Positions 50,133 to 62,955 of a DNA stretch of 64,000 nt are shown here, in pieces. The position numbers were made by a program, and so were the translations under genes. Within the stretch, counting starts at the first letter, position 1; each line of letters starts with the position of its first letter. This DNA is from Megalopta genalis. Lineage: Eukaryota > Arthropoda > Insecta > Hymenoptera > Halictidae. The stretch covers positions 62,001 to 126,000 of the forward strand of contig NW_027476766.1 of assembly GCF_051020955.1 (NCBI RefSeq). The letters run 5' to 3'. The notes under the pieces are model-generated. The model saw nothing but the letters and a program-made list of their open reading frames with translations. It searched no databases and was not told the origin of the DNA.

Positions 50133-52870
50133 TAGCTTCAAATCAATGCGAAATAGAAGGCTTATCTTCGAATCTATGCGAAACAAATGGTTTACCTTCA
50201 AATACTTGTGATATACATGATTTAGCTTCAAATGCAGGCGAAACAAACGACTTAGCTTCAAATCCATGCGAAACACATGATTTAGCTTCAAATCAATGCG
50301 AAGTAGAATGCTCAGCTTCAAATCCATGCGAATCAAATGGTTTAGCTTCAAATGCGTGTGATATACATGACTTAGCTTCAACTGCATGTGAAACAAACGA
50401 GTTAGCTTCAAATCCAAGCGAATCACATGATTTAGCTTCAAATCAATATGAAGTAGAAGGCTTAACTTCGAATCCATGCGAAACAAATGATTTAGCTTCA
50501 GATACTTGCGATATAAGTGATACAGCTTCAAATGTAGACGAAACAAACGAGTTAACTTCCAATCCAATCGAAACACCTGATTTACCTTCAAATCAATGCG
50601 ATGTTGAAGGTTTTGCTTCAAATCCATGCGAAACAAATGATTTAGTTTCAAACGCTTGGGATATAAGTGATATAGCTTCAAATGCAGGGGCAACAAACAA
50701 GTTAGCTTCAAATCCATACAAAACACAGGATTAAGCTTCAAATCAATGCTATGTCGAAGGTTTAGCTTCAAATCCATGCGAAACAAATGATTTAGATTCA
50801 GATACTTGAGATATAAGTTATATAGCTTCAAATGCAGGCGAAACTAACGAGTTAGCTTCAAATCCATGCGAAACACATGATTTAGCTGCAAATCCATGCT
50901 ATGTAGACGATTTAGATTCAAATCCGTGCGAAATAAATGATTTAGCATCAGATACTTGCGATATAACTGATATAGCTTCAAATGCAGGGGAAACAGGCGA
51001 GTTAGCATCAAATCCATGCAAAACACATGATTTAACGTCAAATCAATGCGATGCAGAGGGTTTAGCTTCAAATCCAAGCGAAACATATGATTTAGCTTCA
51101 AATCAATGCGATGTAGAAGTTTTAGCTGCAAATCCAAGCGGAACATGTAATTTAGCTTCAAATCAATGCGATGTAGAGGGTTTAGTTTGAAATCCATGCG
51201 AGACAAATTATTGAGCTTCAAACACTTGCGATATAAGTGATATTGCTTCCAATGCAGACGAAACAAAGGAGCTGGCTTAAATACATGCGAAACACATGAT
51301 TTAGCTGCAATTCAGTGCGATGTAGAATGTTTAGATTCAAATCCATGCGAAATAAATGGTTTAGCTACAAATACTTGTGATATACGTTATTTAGATTAAA
51401 TTGCATGCGCAACAAACGAATCATCTTCAAATCCATGTGAAACCCATGATTTAGCAGCAAATCAATGGGATGTAGAAGGTTTAGCTGCAAATCCATGCGA
51501 AACCAATGATTCAGCTTCAAACAATTGGGATATAAGTGATATAGCTTCAAATGTAGACGAAACAAACGAGTTAACTTCCAATCCAATCGAAACATCTGAT
51601 TTAGCTTCAAATCAATGCGATGTTGAAGGTTTAGCTTCAAATCCATGCGAAACAAATGATTTAGCTTCAGATACTTGCGATATAAGTGATACAGCTTCAA
51701 ATGTAGACGAAACAAACGAGTTAACTTCCAATCCAATCGAAACACCTAATTTAGCTTCAAATCAATGCGATGTTGAAGGTTTATCTTCAAATCCATGCGA
51801 AACAAATGATTTAGCTTCAAACACTTGAGATATAAGTGATACTTCTTCAAATGCGAACGAAACAAACGAGTTAGCTTCAAATCCATGCGACAAGTTTCAT
51901 TTAGCTTCAAATCGATACGAAGTAGAAGGCTTAGCTTCAAATCCATGCGAAACAAATGATTTAGCTTCAAACACTTGAGATATAAGTGATACTTCTTCAA
52001 ATGCAGACGAATCAAACGAGTTAGCTTCAAATCCATGCGATACATTTCATTTAGCTTCAAATCGATACGAAGTAGAAGGCTTAGTTACCAATTCATGCGA
52101 TGCAAATGATTTAGATTCAGATACTTGCGATATAAGTGATATAGCTTCAAATGCAGGAGAAACAAACGAGTTAGCATCAAATCCAAGCAAAACACATGAT
52201 CTAGCCGCAAATCAATGCGATGTAGAAGTTTTAACTTCAAATCCATGCGAAACAAATGATTCAGCTTCAAACAATTGGGATATAAGTGATATAGCTTCAA
52301 ATGTAGACGAAGCAAACGAGTTAACTTCCAATCCAATCGAAACATCTGATTTAGCTTCAAATCAATGCGATGTTGAAGGTTTAGCTTCAAATCCATGCGA
52401 AAAAAATGATTTAGTTTCAAACGCTTGGGATATAAGTGATATAGCTTCAAATGTAGGGGCAACGAACAAGTTAGCTTCAAATCCATGTGAAACCCATGAT
52501 TTAGCAGCAAATCAATGGGATGTAGAAGGTTTAGAAGCAAATCCATGCGAAACCAATGATTTTGGTTCAAATACTTGGGTTATAAGTGATATAGCTTCAA
52601 ATGCAGACGAATCAAACGAGTTAGCTTCAAAATCCATGCGAAATACATGATTTAGTTTCAAATCAATGCGAGGTAGAAGGCTTATCTTGAAATCCATGAG
52701 AAACAAATGATTTAGGTTCAGATACTTGCGATATAAGTGATATAGCTTCAAATGCAGACGAAAGAAACGAGTTAGATTCAAATCCAAGCGAAACACATGA
52801 TTTAGCGTCAAATCAATGCGATGTAGAAGGTTTAGCTTCAAATCCAAGCAGATCCCGTGATATAGCTTCA
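50133..52870. repeat. Superblock family B, copy 2
   Basis: Second copy of 45,901 onward. It begins at a chimeric junction just after AAAGATCCCGTGATATAG (50,119). It has only two of the three 150-bp units (51,808 and 51,958). From 52,085 to 52,845 it matches copy 3 at offset 2,943. Confidence 0.9.
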
Positions 52871-54090
52871 AATCAATGCGATGTAGCGGGTTTAGCTTGA
52901 AATCCATGCGAGACAAATTATTGAGCTTCAAACACTTGCGATATAAGTGATATAGCTTCAAATGCAGGGGGAACAAAAGAGTTAGCATCAAATCCATGCA
53001 AAACACATGATTTAGCTTCAAATCAATGCGATGCAGAAGGTTAAGCTTCAAATCCAAGCGAAACAAATGATTTAACTTCAAATCTATACGAAGTAGAAGG
53101 CTTAGCTTCAAATTCATGCGAGACAAATGATTTAGATTCAGATACTTGAGATATAAGTGATATAGCTTCAAATGCAGGGGAAACAAACGAGTTAGCATCA
53201 AATCCATGCAAAACACGTGATTTAGCTTCAAATCAATGCGATGCAGAAGGTTTAGCTTCAAATCCAAGCGAAACACATGATTTAGCTTGAAATCAATGCG
53301 ATGTAGATGGCTTAGCTTCAAATCCATGCTAAACAAATGATTTAGATTCAGATACTTGAGATATAAGTTATATAGCTTCAAATGCAGGCGGAACTAACGA
53401 GTTAGCTTCAAATCCATGCGAAAGACATGATTTAGCTTCGAATCAATGCGAGGTAGAAGGTATAGCTTCAAATCCAAGCGGAACACATGATTTAGCTTCA
53501 AACCAATGAGATGTAGAATGTTTAGATTCAAATGCATGCGACACAAATGATTTGGCTTCAAATACTTGCGATATAAGTGACATAGCTTCAAATGCAGACG
53601 CAACAAACGAGTTAGCTTCAAATCCAAGCGAAACACATGATTTAGCTTCAAATCAATACGAAGTAGAAGGCTTAGCTTCAAATCCATGCGAAACAAATGA
53701 TTTAGATTCAAACACTTGAGATATAAGTGATACTTCTTCAAATGCAGACGAAACAAACGAGTTAGCTTCAAATCCATGCGATACACATGATTTAGCTTCA
53801 AATCAATGCGATGTAGAAGGTTTAGCTTCAAATCCATGCGAAACAAATGATTTAGCTTCAAACACTTGGGATATAAGTGATATAGCTTCAAATGCAGACG
53901 AATCGAACGAGTTAGCTTCAAATCCAAGCAAGTCACATGATTTAGCTTCAAATCAATGCGTTGTAGAAGGTTTAGCTTCAAATCCATGCGAAACAAATGA
54001 TTTAGCTTCAAACATTTGGGATATAAGTGATATTGCTTCAAATGCAGACGAATCAAACGAGTTAGCTTCAAAATCCATGCAATACATATC
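52871..54090. repeat. S-flavour block between B copies
   Basis: S-type monomers with several in-frame stops in every frame (TTGAGATATAAG, GGTTAAGC, GCTAAACAAATG). No gene is seen. Confidence 0.7.
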
Positions 54091-55790
54091 ATTTAACTTC
54101 AAATCTATACGAAGTAGAAGGCTTAGCTACCAATTCATGTGAAGCAAATGATTTAGATTCAGATACTTGCGATATAAGTGATATAGCTTCAAATGCAGGA
54201 GAAACAAACGAGTTAGCATCAAATCCAAGCAAAACACATGATTTAGCCGCAAATCAATGCGATGTAGAAGTTTTAGCTTCAAATCCATGCGAAACAAATG
54301 ATTCAGCTTCAAACAATTGGGATATAAGTGATATAGCTTCAAATGCAGACGAAACAAACGAGTTAGCTTCAAATCCATGCGAAACACATGATTTAGCTGC
54401 AAATCAATGCGATGTAGAAGGTTTAGCTTCAAATCCATGCGAAACAAATGATTTAGCTTCAGATACTAGGGATAAAAGTGATACAGCTTCAAATGTAGAC
54501 GAAACAAACGAGTTAACTACCAATCCAATCGATACATCTGATTTAGCTTCAAATCAATGCGATGTTGAAGGTTTATCTTCAAATCCATGCGAAACAAATG
54601 ATTTAGCTTCAAACACTTGAGATATAAGTGATACTTCTTCAAATGCGAACGAAACAAACGAGTTAGCTTCAAATCCATGCGACAAGTTTCATTTAGCTTC
54701 AAATCGATACGAAGTAGAAGGCTTAGCTTCAAATCCATGCGAAACAAATGATTTAGCTTCAAACACTTGAGATATAAGTGATACTTCTTCAAATGCAGAC
54801 GAATCAAACGAGTTAGCTTCAAATCCATGCGATACATTTCATTTAGCTTCAAATCGATACGAAGTAGAAGGCATAGCTTCAAATCCATGCGAAACAAATG
54901 ATTTAGCTTCAAACACTTGAGATATAATTGATACTTCTTCAAATGCAGACGAATCAAACGAGTTAGCTTCAAAAACCATGCAATACATATCATTTAACTT
55001 CAAATCTATACGAAGTAGAAGGCTTAGTTACCAATTCATGCGAAGCAAATGATTTAGATTCAGATACTTGCGATATAAGTGATATAGCTTCAAATGCAGG
55101 AGAAACAAACGAGTTAGCATCAAATCCAAGCAAAACACATGATCTAGCCGCAAATCAATGCGATGTAGAAGTTTTAACTTCAAATCCATGCGAAACAAAT
55201 GATTCAGCTTCAAACAATTGGGATATAAGTGATATAGCTTCAAATGTAGACGAAGCAAACGAGTTAACTTCCAATCCAATCGAAACATCTGATTTAGCTT
55301 CAAATCAATGCGATGTTGAAGGTTTAGCTTCAAATCCATGCGAAAAAAATGATTTAGTTTCAAACGCTTGGGATATAAGTGATATAGCTTCAAATGTAGG
55401 GGCAACGAACAAGTTAGCTTCAAATCCATGTGAAACCCATGATTTAGCAGCAAATCAATGGGATGTAGAAGGTTTAGAAGCAAATCCATGCGAAACCAAT
55501 GATTTTGGTTCAAATACTTGGGTTATAAGTGATATAGCTTCAAATGCAGACGAATCAAACGAGTTAGCTTCAAAATCCATGCGAAATACATGATTTAGTT
55601 TCAAATCAATGCGAGGTAGAAGGCTTATCTTGAAATCCATGAGAAACAAATGATTTAGGTTCAGATACTTGCGATATAAGTGATATAGCTTCAAATGCAG
55701 ACGAAAGAAACGAGTTAGATTCAAATCCAAGCGAAACACATGATTTAGCGTCAAATCAATGCGATGTAGAAGGTTTAGCTTCAAATCCAT
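54091..55790. repeat. Superblock family B, copy 3
   Basis: Left part matches 48,720-49,860 (offset 5,371); right part matches 52,085-52,845 (offset 2,943), ending where copy 2 turns to GCAGATCCCG and copy 3 continues with an ordinary monomer at about 55,788. It is therefore a recombinant of two B subtypes. Confidence 0.88.
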
Positions 55791-58050
55791 GCGAAACACA
55801 TGATTTAGTTTCAAACCAATTCGAAGTAGAAGGGGTACCTTCAAATCCATGCGAAACAAATGGTTTAGCTACAAATACTTGTGAAATACGTTAGTTAGAT
55901 TCAACTCCATTCGAAACACATGATTTAGCTTCAAATAAATGCGATGTAGAAGGTTCAGCTTCAAATCCACGCGAAACAAATGATTTAGCTTCAAATACTT
56001 GCGATATAATTCATATAGCTTCAAATGCTGGCGACACAAATGAGTTATCTTTAAATCCATGCGAAACACATGATTTAGCTTCAAATCAATGCGACGTAGA
56101 AGGATTTGCTTCAAATACATGCGAAACAAATGATTTAGGTTCAGATACTTGGGATATAAGTGATATAGCTTCAAGTACAGGGGAAACAAACGAGTTAGCT
56201 TCAAATCCATGCAAAACACTTGATTCAGCTTCAACTCACTGCTATGTAGAAGGTTTAGCTTCAAATCCATGCGAAACAAATGATTTAGCTTCAAATCGTT
56301 ACGATGTAGAAGGCTCAACTTCAAATCCATGCGAAGCAAATGATTGAGCTTCAAACACTTGGGATATAGGTGATATAGCTTCAAATGCAGGGAATACTAA
56401 CGAGTTAGATTCAAATCCAAGCAAAACACATGATTTAGCCGCAAATAAATGCGATGTAGAAGTTTTAGCTTCAAATCCATGCGAAACAAATGATTCAGCT
56501 TCAAACAATTGGGTTATAAGTGATATAGCTTCAAATGCAGACGAATCAAATGAGTCAGCTTCAAAATCCATGCGATACATATCATTTAACTTCAAATCGA
56601 TACGAAGTAGAAGGCTTAGTTTCAAATCCATGCGAAACAAATGATTTAGATTCAGATACTTGAGATATAAGTTATATAGCTTCAAATGCAGACGAAACTA
56701 ACGAGTTAGCTTCAAATCCATGCGAAACACATGATTTAGCTGCAGAACCATGCGATGTAGATGATTTATATTCAAATCCGTGCGAAATAAATGATTTAGC
56801 ATCAGATACTTGCGATATAACTGATATATCTTCAAATGCAGGGGAAACAAACGAGTTAGCATCAAGTCCATGCAAAACACATGATTTAGCGTGAAATCAA
56901 TGCGATGCAGAAGGTTTAGCTTCAAATCCAACCGAAACACATGATTTAGCTTCAAATCAATGCGATGTAGAAGGTTTAGCTTCAAATCCATGCGAAACAA
57001 ATGATTTAGCTTCAAACACTTGGGATATAAGTGATATAGCTTTAAATGCAGACGAATCAAGCGAGTTAGCTTCAAAATCCATGCGATACATTTCATTTAG
57101 CTTCAAATCGATACGAAGTAGAAGGCTTAGCTACAAATCCATGCGAAACAAATGATTTAGCTTCATACAATTGGGATATAAGTCATATAGCTTTAAATGC
57201 TGACGCATCAAACGAGTTAGTTTCAAATCCAAGCGAAACACATGATTTAGCTTGAAATCAATGCGATGTAGAAGGATTAGCTTCAAATCCTTACGAAGCA
57301 AATGATTGAGCTTCAAACACTTGGGATATAGGTGATATAGCTTCAAATGCAGGCAAAACTAACGAGTTAGCTACAAATCCAAGAGAAATACATGATTTAG
57401 CTGCAAATCAATGCGATGTAGAAGGTTTAGCTTCAAATCCATGCGAAACCAATGATTTAGATTCACATACTTGCGATATAAGTGAAATAGCTTCAAACGC
57501 AGACGAAACAAACGAGTTAGCAACAAATCCATGCAAAACACATGATTTAGCTTCAAATCAATGCGATGTAGAAGATTTAGCTTCAAATCCTTGCAAAACA
57601 ACTGAATTAGCATCAGATACTTGCGATATAAATGATATAGCTTCAAATGCTGACGAATCAGACGAGTTAGCTTCAAAATCCATGCGATACATATCATTCA
57701 ACTTCAAATCGATACGAAGTAGAAGGCTTAGCTTCAAATCCATGCGAAACAAATGATTTAGATTCAGATGCTTGCGATATAAGTGATATAGCTTCCAATG
57801 CTGGCGAAACAAACGAGCTAGCTTCAAATCCATGCAAAACACATGATTAAGCTTCTAATCGATGCGATGTAGAAGGATTAGCTTCAAATCCATGCGAAGC
57901 AAATGATTGAGCTTCAAACAGTGGGATATAGGTGATATAGCTTCAAATGCTGGCAAAACTAACGAGTTAGCTTCAAATCCAAGCAAAACAAATGATTTAG
58001 CCGCAAATCAATGCGATGTAGAAGTTTTAGCTTCAAATCCATGCGAAACA
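55791..58050. repeat. Older S-flavour mosaic
   Basis: Diverged S-type monomers. The variants TTCAAAATCC followed by GCGATACATATC recur near 56,561 and 57,675. A 28-bp b-type monomer, AAACAGTGGGATATAGG, lies at about 57,917. No gene is seen. Confidence 0.68.
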
Positions 58051-58440
58051 AATAGTTCAGCTTCAAATACTTTTGATATACATCATTAAGCTTCAACTGC
58101 ATGTGAAACAAACGAGTTAGCTTCAAATCCATGCGAAACACATGCTTTAGCTTCAATTCAATACGAAGTAGAAGGCTGATTTTCGAATCCATGCGAAACA
58201 AATGGTTTAGATTCAAATCAATACGAAGTAGAAGGATTAGCATCAAATCCATTCAAAACACATGATTTATCTTCAAATCAATGCGAAGTAGAAGGCTCAG
58301 CTTCAAATCCATGTGATTGAAATGGTTTAGCTTCAAATACATGTGATATACATGATTAAGCTGCAACAGCATTCTAACCAAACGAGTTAGCTTCAAATCC
58401 ATTCGAAACACATGATTTAGCTTCAAATCAATGCGAAGTA
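58051..58440. repeat. H-flavour block (last)
   Basis: Short H-type run with ACTTTTGATATACATC, GCGAAGTAGAAGG-type e monomers and CATGTGATATACATG. It resembles 13,620-13,700, which has the same ACTTTTGATATACATG variant. Confidence 0.68.
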
Positions 58441-61400
58441 GAAGGTTTAGCTTCAAATCCAAGTGAAACACATGATTTAGCTTGAAATCAATGCGATGTA
58501 GAAGGATTAGCTTCAAATCCTTGCGAAGCAAATGATTGAGCTTCAAACACTTGGGATATAGGTGATATAGCTTCAAATGCAGCAAAACTAACGAGTTAGC
58601 TTCAAATCCAAGTGAAACACTTGATTTAGCTGCAAATCAATGCGATGTAGAAGGGTTAGCTTCAAATCCATGCGAAGCAAATGATTTAGCTTCAGATACT
58701 AGCGATATAAGTGATATAGCTTCATATGCAGACGAAACAAACGAATTAGCTTCATATCCAAGCGAAACACATGATTTAGCTTTAATCAGTGCGATGTAGA
58801 AGGCTTATCTTGAAATCCATGAGAAACAAATGATTTAGATTCAGATACTTGCGATATAAGTGATATAGCTTCAAATGCAGACGAAAGAAACGAGTTAGAT
58901 TCAAATCCAAGCGAAAGACATGATTTAGCGTCAAATCAATGCGATGTAGAAGGTTTAGCTTCAAATCCAAGCGGAACACGTGATTTACCTTCAAATCAAT
59001 GCAATGTAGTGGGTTTAGCTTGAAATCCATGCGAGACAAATTATTGAGCTTCAAACACTTGCGATATAAGTGATATAGCTTCCAATGCAGACGAAACAAA
59101 GGAGCTAGCTTAAATACAAGAGAAACACATGATTTAGCTTCAAATCAATGAGATGTAGAAGGTTTAGATTCAAATCCATGCGACACAAATGATCAGGCTT
59201 CAAATACTTGCGATATAAATGATATAGCCTCAAATGCAGCCGAAACAAACGAGTTAGCTTCAAATCCATGCAAAACACATGATTAAGCCTCTAATCGATG
59301 CGAAGTAGAAGGATTAGCATCAAATCCATGCGAAGCAAATGATTGAGCTTCAAACACTTGGGATATAGGTGATATAGCTTCAAATGCAGGCAAAACTGAC
59401 GAGTTTGCATCAAATCCAAGCAAAACACATGATTTAGCCGCAAATCAATGCGATGTAGTAGTTTTAGATTCAAATCCATGCAAAACAAGTGATTCAGCTT
59501 CAAACTATTGGGATATAAGTGATATAGCTTCAAATGCGAACGAATCAAACGCGTTAGCTTCAAAATCCATGCGATACATATCATTTAACTTCAAATCGAT
59601 ACGAAGTAGAAGGCTTAGCTTCAAATCCATGTGAAACAAATGATTTAGATTCAGATACATGAGATCTAAGTTATATAGCTACTAATGCAGGCGAAACTAA
59701 CGAGTTAGCTTCAGAATCCATGCGATACACATGATTTAGCTTCAAATCGATACGAAGTAGAAGGCTTAGCTTCAAATCCATGTGAAATAAATGATTTAGA
59801 TTCAGATACTTGAGATATAAGTTATATAGCTTCAAATGCAGGCGAAACTAACGAGTTAGCTTCAAAATCCATGCGATACACACGATTTAGCTTCAAATCA
59901 ATGCGAGGTAGAAGGCTTATCTTGAAATCCATGAGAAACAAATGATTTAGGTTCAGATACTTGCGATATAAGTGATATAGCTTCAAATGCAGACGAAAGA
60001 AACGAGTTAGCTTCAAATCCATGCAAAACACATGATTTAGCAGCAAATCAATGCGATGTAGAAGTTTTAGGTTCAAATCCATGCGAAACAAATGATTTAG
60101 CTTCAGATACTAGCGACATAGGTGATATAGCTTCAAATGCAGACGAAACAAACGAGTTAGCTTCAAATCCATGCGAAACACATGATTTAGCCGCAAATCA
60201 ATGCGATGTAGAAGTTTTAGCTTCAAATCCATGCGAAACGAATGGTTCAGCTTCAAACAATTGGGATATAAGTGATATAGCTTCAAATGCGGACGAATCA
60301 AACGAGTTAGCTTCAAAATCCATGCGATACATATCATTTAACTTCAAATCGATACGAAGTAGAAGGCTTAGCTTCAAATCCATGTGAAACAAATGATTTA
60401 GATTCAGATACTTGAGATATAAGTTATATAGCTTCAAATGCAGGCGAAACTAACGAGTTAGCTTCAAAATCCATGCGATACACATGATTTAGCTTCAAAT
60501 CAATGCGAGGTAGAAGGCTTATCTTGAAATCCATGAGAAACAAATGATTTAGGTTCAGATACTTGCGATATATGTGATATAGCTTCAAATGCAGACGAAA
60601 GAAACGAGTTAGATTCAAATCCAAGCGAAACACATGATTTAGTGTCAAATCAATGCGATGTAGAAGGTTTAGCTTCAAATCCAAGCGGAACACGTGATTT
60701 AGCTTCAAATCAATGAGATGTAGAATGTTTCGATTCGAATCCATGCGACACAAATGATTTGGCTTCAAATACTTACGATATAAGTGATATAGCTTCAAAT
60801 GCAGCCGAAACAAACGAGTCAGCTACAAATCCAAGAGAATCACACGAGTTAGCTTCAAATAAATGCGATTTAGAAGGTTTAGCTTCAAATACATGCGAGA
60901 CAAATGATTTAGCTTCAGATACTTGCGATATAGGTGATATAGCATCAAATGCAAGCGAAACGAACGAGTTAGGTTCATATCCAAGCCAAACACATGACTT
61001 AGCTTCAAATCAATGGGATGTAGAAGGTTTAGCTTCAAATCCATGCGAAACACATGATTTAGTTTCAAACCAATTCGAAGTAGAAGGAGTACCTTCAAAT
61101 CCATGCGAAACAAATGATTTAGCTTCAATCAATTGGAACATAAGTGATATAGCTTCAAATGCAGACGAATGAAACAAGTTAGCTTCAAAATCCATGCGAT
61201 ACATATCATTTAGCATCAAATCGACACGGAGTAGACGGCTTAGCTTCAAATCCATGCGAGACAAATGATTTAGGTTCAGATACTTGCGATATAAGTGATG
61301 TAGCTTCAAATGCAGACGAAACAAACGAGTTAGCTTCAAATCCATGCGAAATAAATGATTCAGCTTCAGATAGCTGCAATATAAGTGTTGTGGATTCATA

Positions 61401-62035
61401 TGCAGACGAAACAAACGAGTTAGCTTCATATCCAAGCGAAACTCATGATTTAGCTTCAAATCAATGCGATGTATAATATTTAGCTTCAAATCCATGCGAA
61501 ACGAATGATTTAGCTTCATACACTTGGGGTATGAGTGATATAGCTTCAAATGCAGTCGAAACAAACGAGTTCGCTTCACATCCACGCGACACAAATGATT
61601 TAGCTTCAGATACTTGCGACATAACTGATATAGCTTCAAATGCAGGCGACTCTAACGAGTTAGCTTCGAATCCATTGCGAAACACATGATTTAGCTGCAA
61701 ATCGATGCGATGTAGAAGGTTTAGCTTCAAATCCAAGCGAAACAAATGATTTAGCATCAAATCAATGCGATGTAGTAGGTTTAGCTTCGAATCCATGCGA
61801 AACCAACGATTTAGCTTCAAACACTTGGGATATAAGTGATATAGCTTCAAATGCAGACGAATCAAACGAGTTAGCTTCAAAATCTATGCGATAAATTTCA
61901 TTTAGCATCAAATCGATACGGAGTAGAAGGCTTAGCTTCAAATCCATGCGAAACAAATGATTTAGGTTCAGCTACATGCGATATAAGTAATAAAGCTTCA
62001 TATGCAGACGAATCAAACGAGTTAGCTTCAAAATC
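58441..62035. repeat. Diverged S-flavour mosaic with a 602-bp duplication
   Basis: CGAGGTAGAAGGCTTATC occurs at 59,904 and 60,506 with matching flanks (offset 602). The associated TTGAGATATAAGTTATATAG monomer occurs near 59,810 and 60,412. The string CGACACGGAGTAGACGG at 61,222 recurs at 62,996 and 63,807. No gene is seen. Confidence 0.72.
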
Positions 62036-62955
62036 TATCGGATACACGTGAATTAGCTTGAAATCAATGCGGAGTAGAAGTCTGAGCTTCAAATCCAGGC
62101 GAAACAAATGAATTAGGTTCAGATACTTGCGATATAAGTGATATAGTTCCTAATGCAGGAGGAACAAACAAGTTAGCTCCAAATCCATGCGACACAAATG
62201 ATTTAGCTTCAAATCAATGCGATGTAGAAGGATTAGCTTCAAATCCATGCGAAACAAATGATTTAGCTTCAAATCAATGCGATGTAGAAGGTTTAGCTTC
62301 AAATCCATGCGAAACTAATGATTTAGCTTCAAACACGTAGGATATAAGTGATATAGCTTCAAATGCAGACTAAACAAACGAGTTAGCTACAAGTCCAAGC
62401 GAAACACATGATTTAGCTTCGAATCAATGCGATGTAGAATGTTTAGCATCAAATCCATGCAACACAAATGATTTAGCTTCAGATACTTGCGATATATGTG
62501 ATATAGCTACAAATGCAGGCGAAACAAACGAGTTAGCATCAAGTCCATGCGAAACACATGATTTAGCTTCATATTCTAACGAAACAAATGGCTTACCTTT
62601 TGATACTTGTGATAAACATGATCTAGTTTCAAATGTAGGCGAAACAAACGAGTTCGATTCAAATCCATGCGAAACACATGATTTAGTTTCAAATCAATGC
62701 GATGCGGAAGGTTTAGCTTAAAATCCATGCGAAACAAATGATTTAGCTTCAATCAATTGAGATATAAGTGATATAGCTTCAAATGCAGCCGAAGCAAACG
62801 AGTTAGGTTCAAATCCAAGCGAATCACATGATTTAGCTTCAAATCAATGCGGTGTAGAAGGTTTAGATTCAAATCCATGCGAAACAAATGATTTAGCTTC
62901 AAACAATTGGGATATAAATGATATAGCTTCAAATGTAGACGTATCAAACGTGTTA
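62036..62955. repeat. Outlying copy of superblock tail plus the 36-kb block
   Basis: TATCGGATACACGTG (62,036) is an eighth copy of the superblock landmark, 27.5 kb from the nearest other (34,541). It runs straight into the block matching 35,837-36,630. The order of the two pieces here is like that at 34.5-36.0 kb with the intervening sequence shortened. Confidence 0.86.

Noticed and set aside
50119..50136. AAAGATCCCGTGATATAG as an insertion site of a mobile element
   Set aside because: No inserted sequence or target-site duplication is present; a related string at 52,847 shows it is an old monomer variant with a 2-bp loss.
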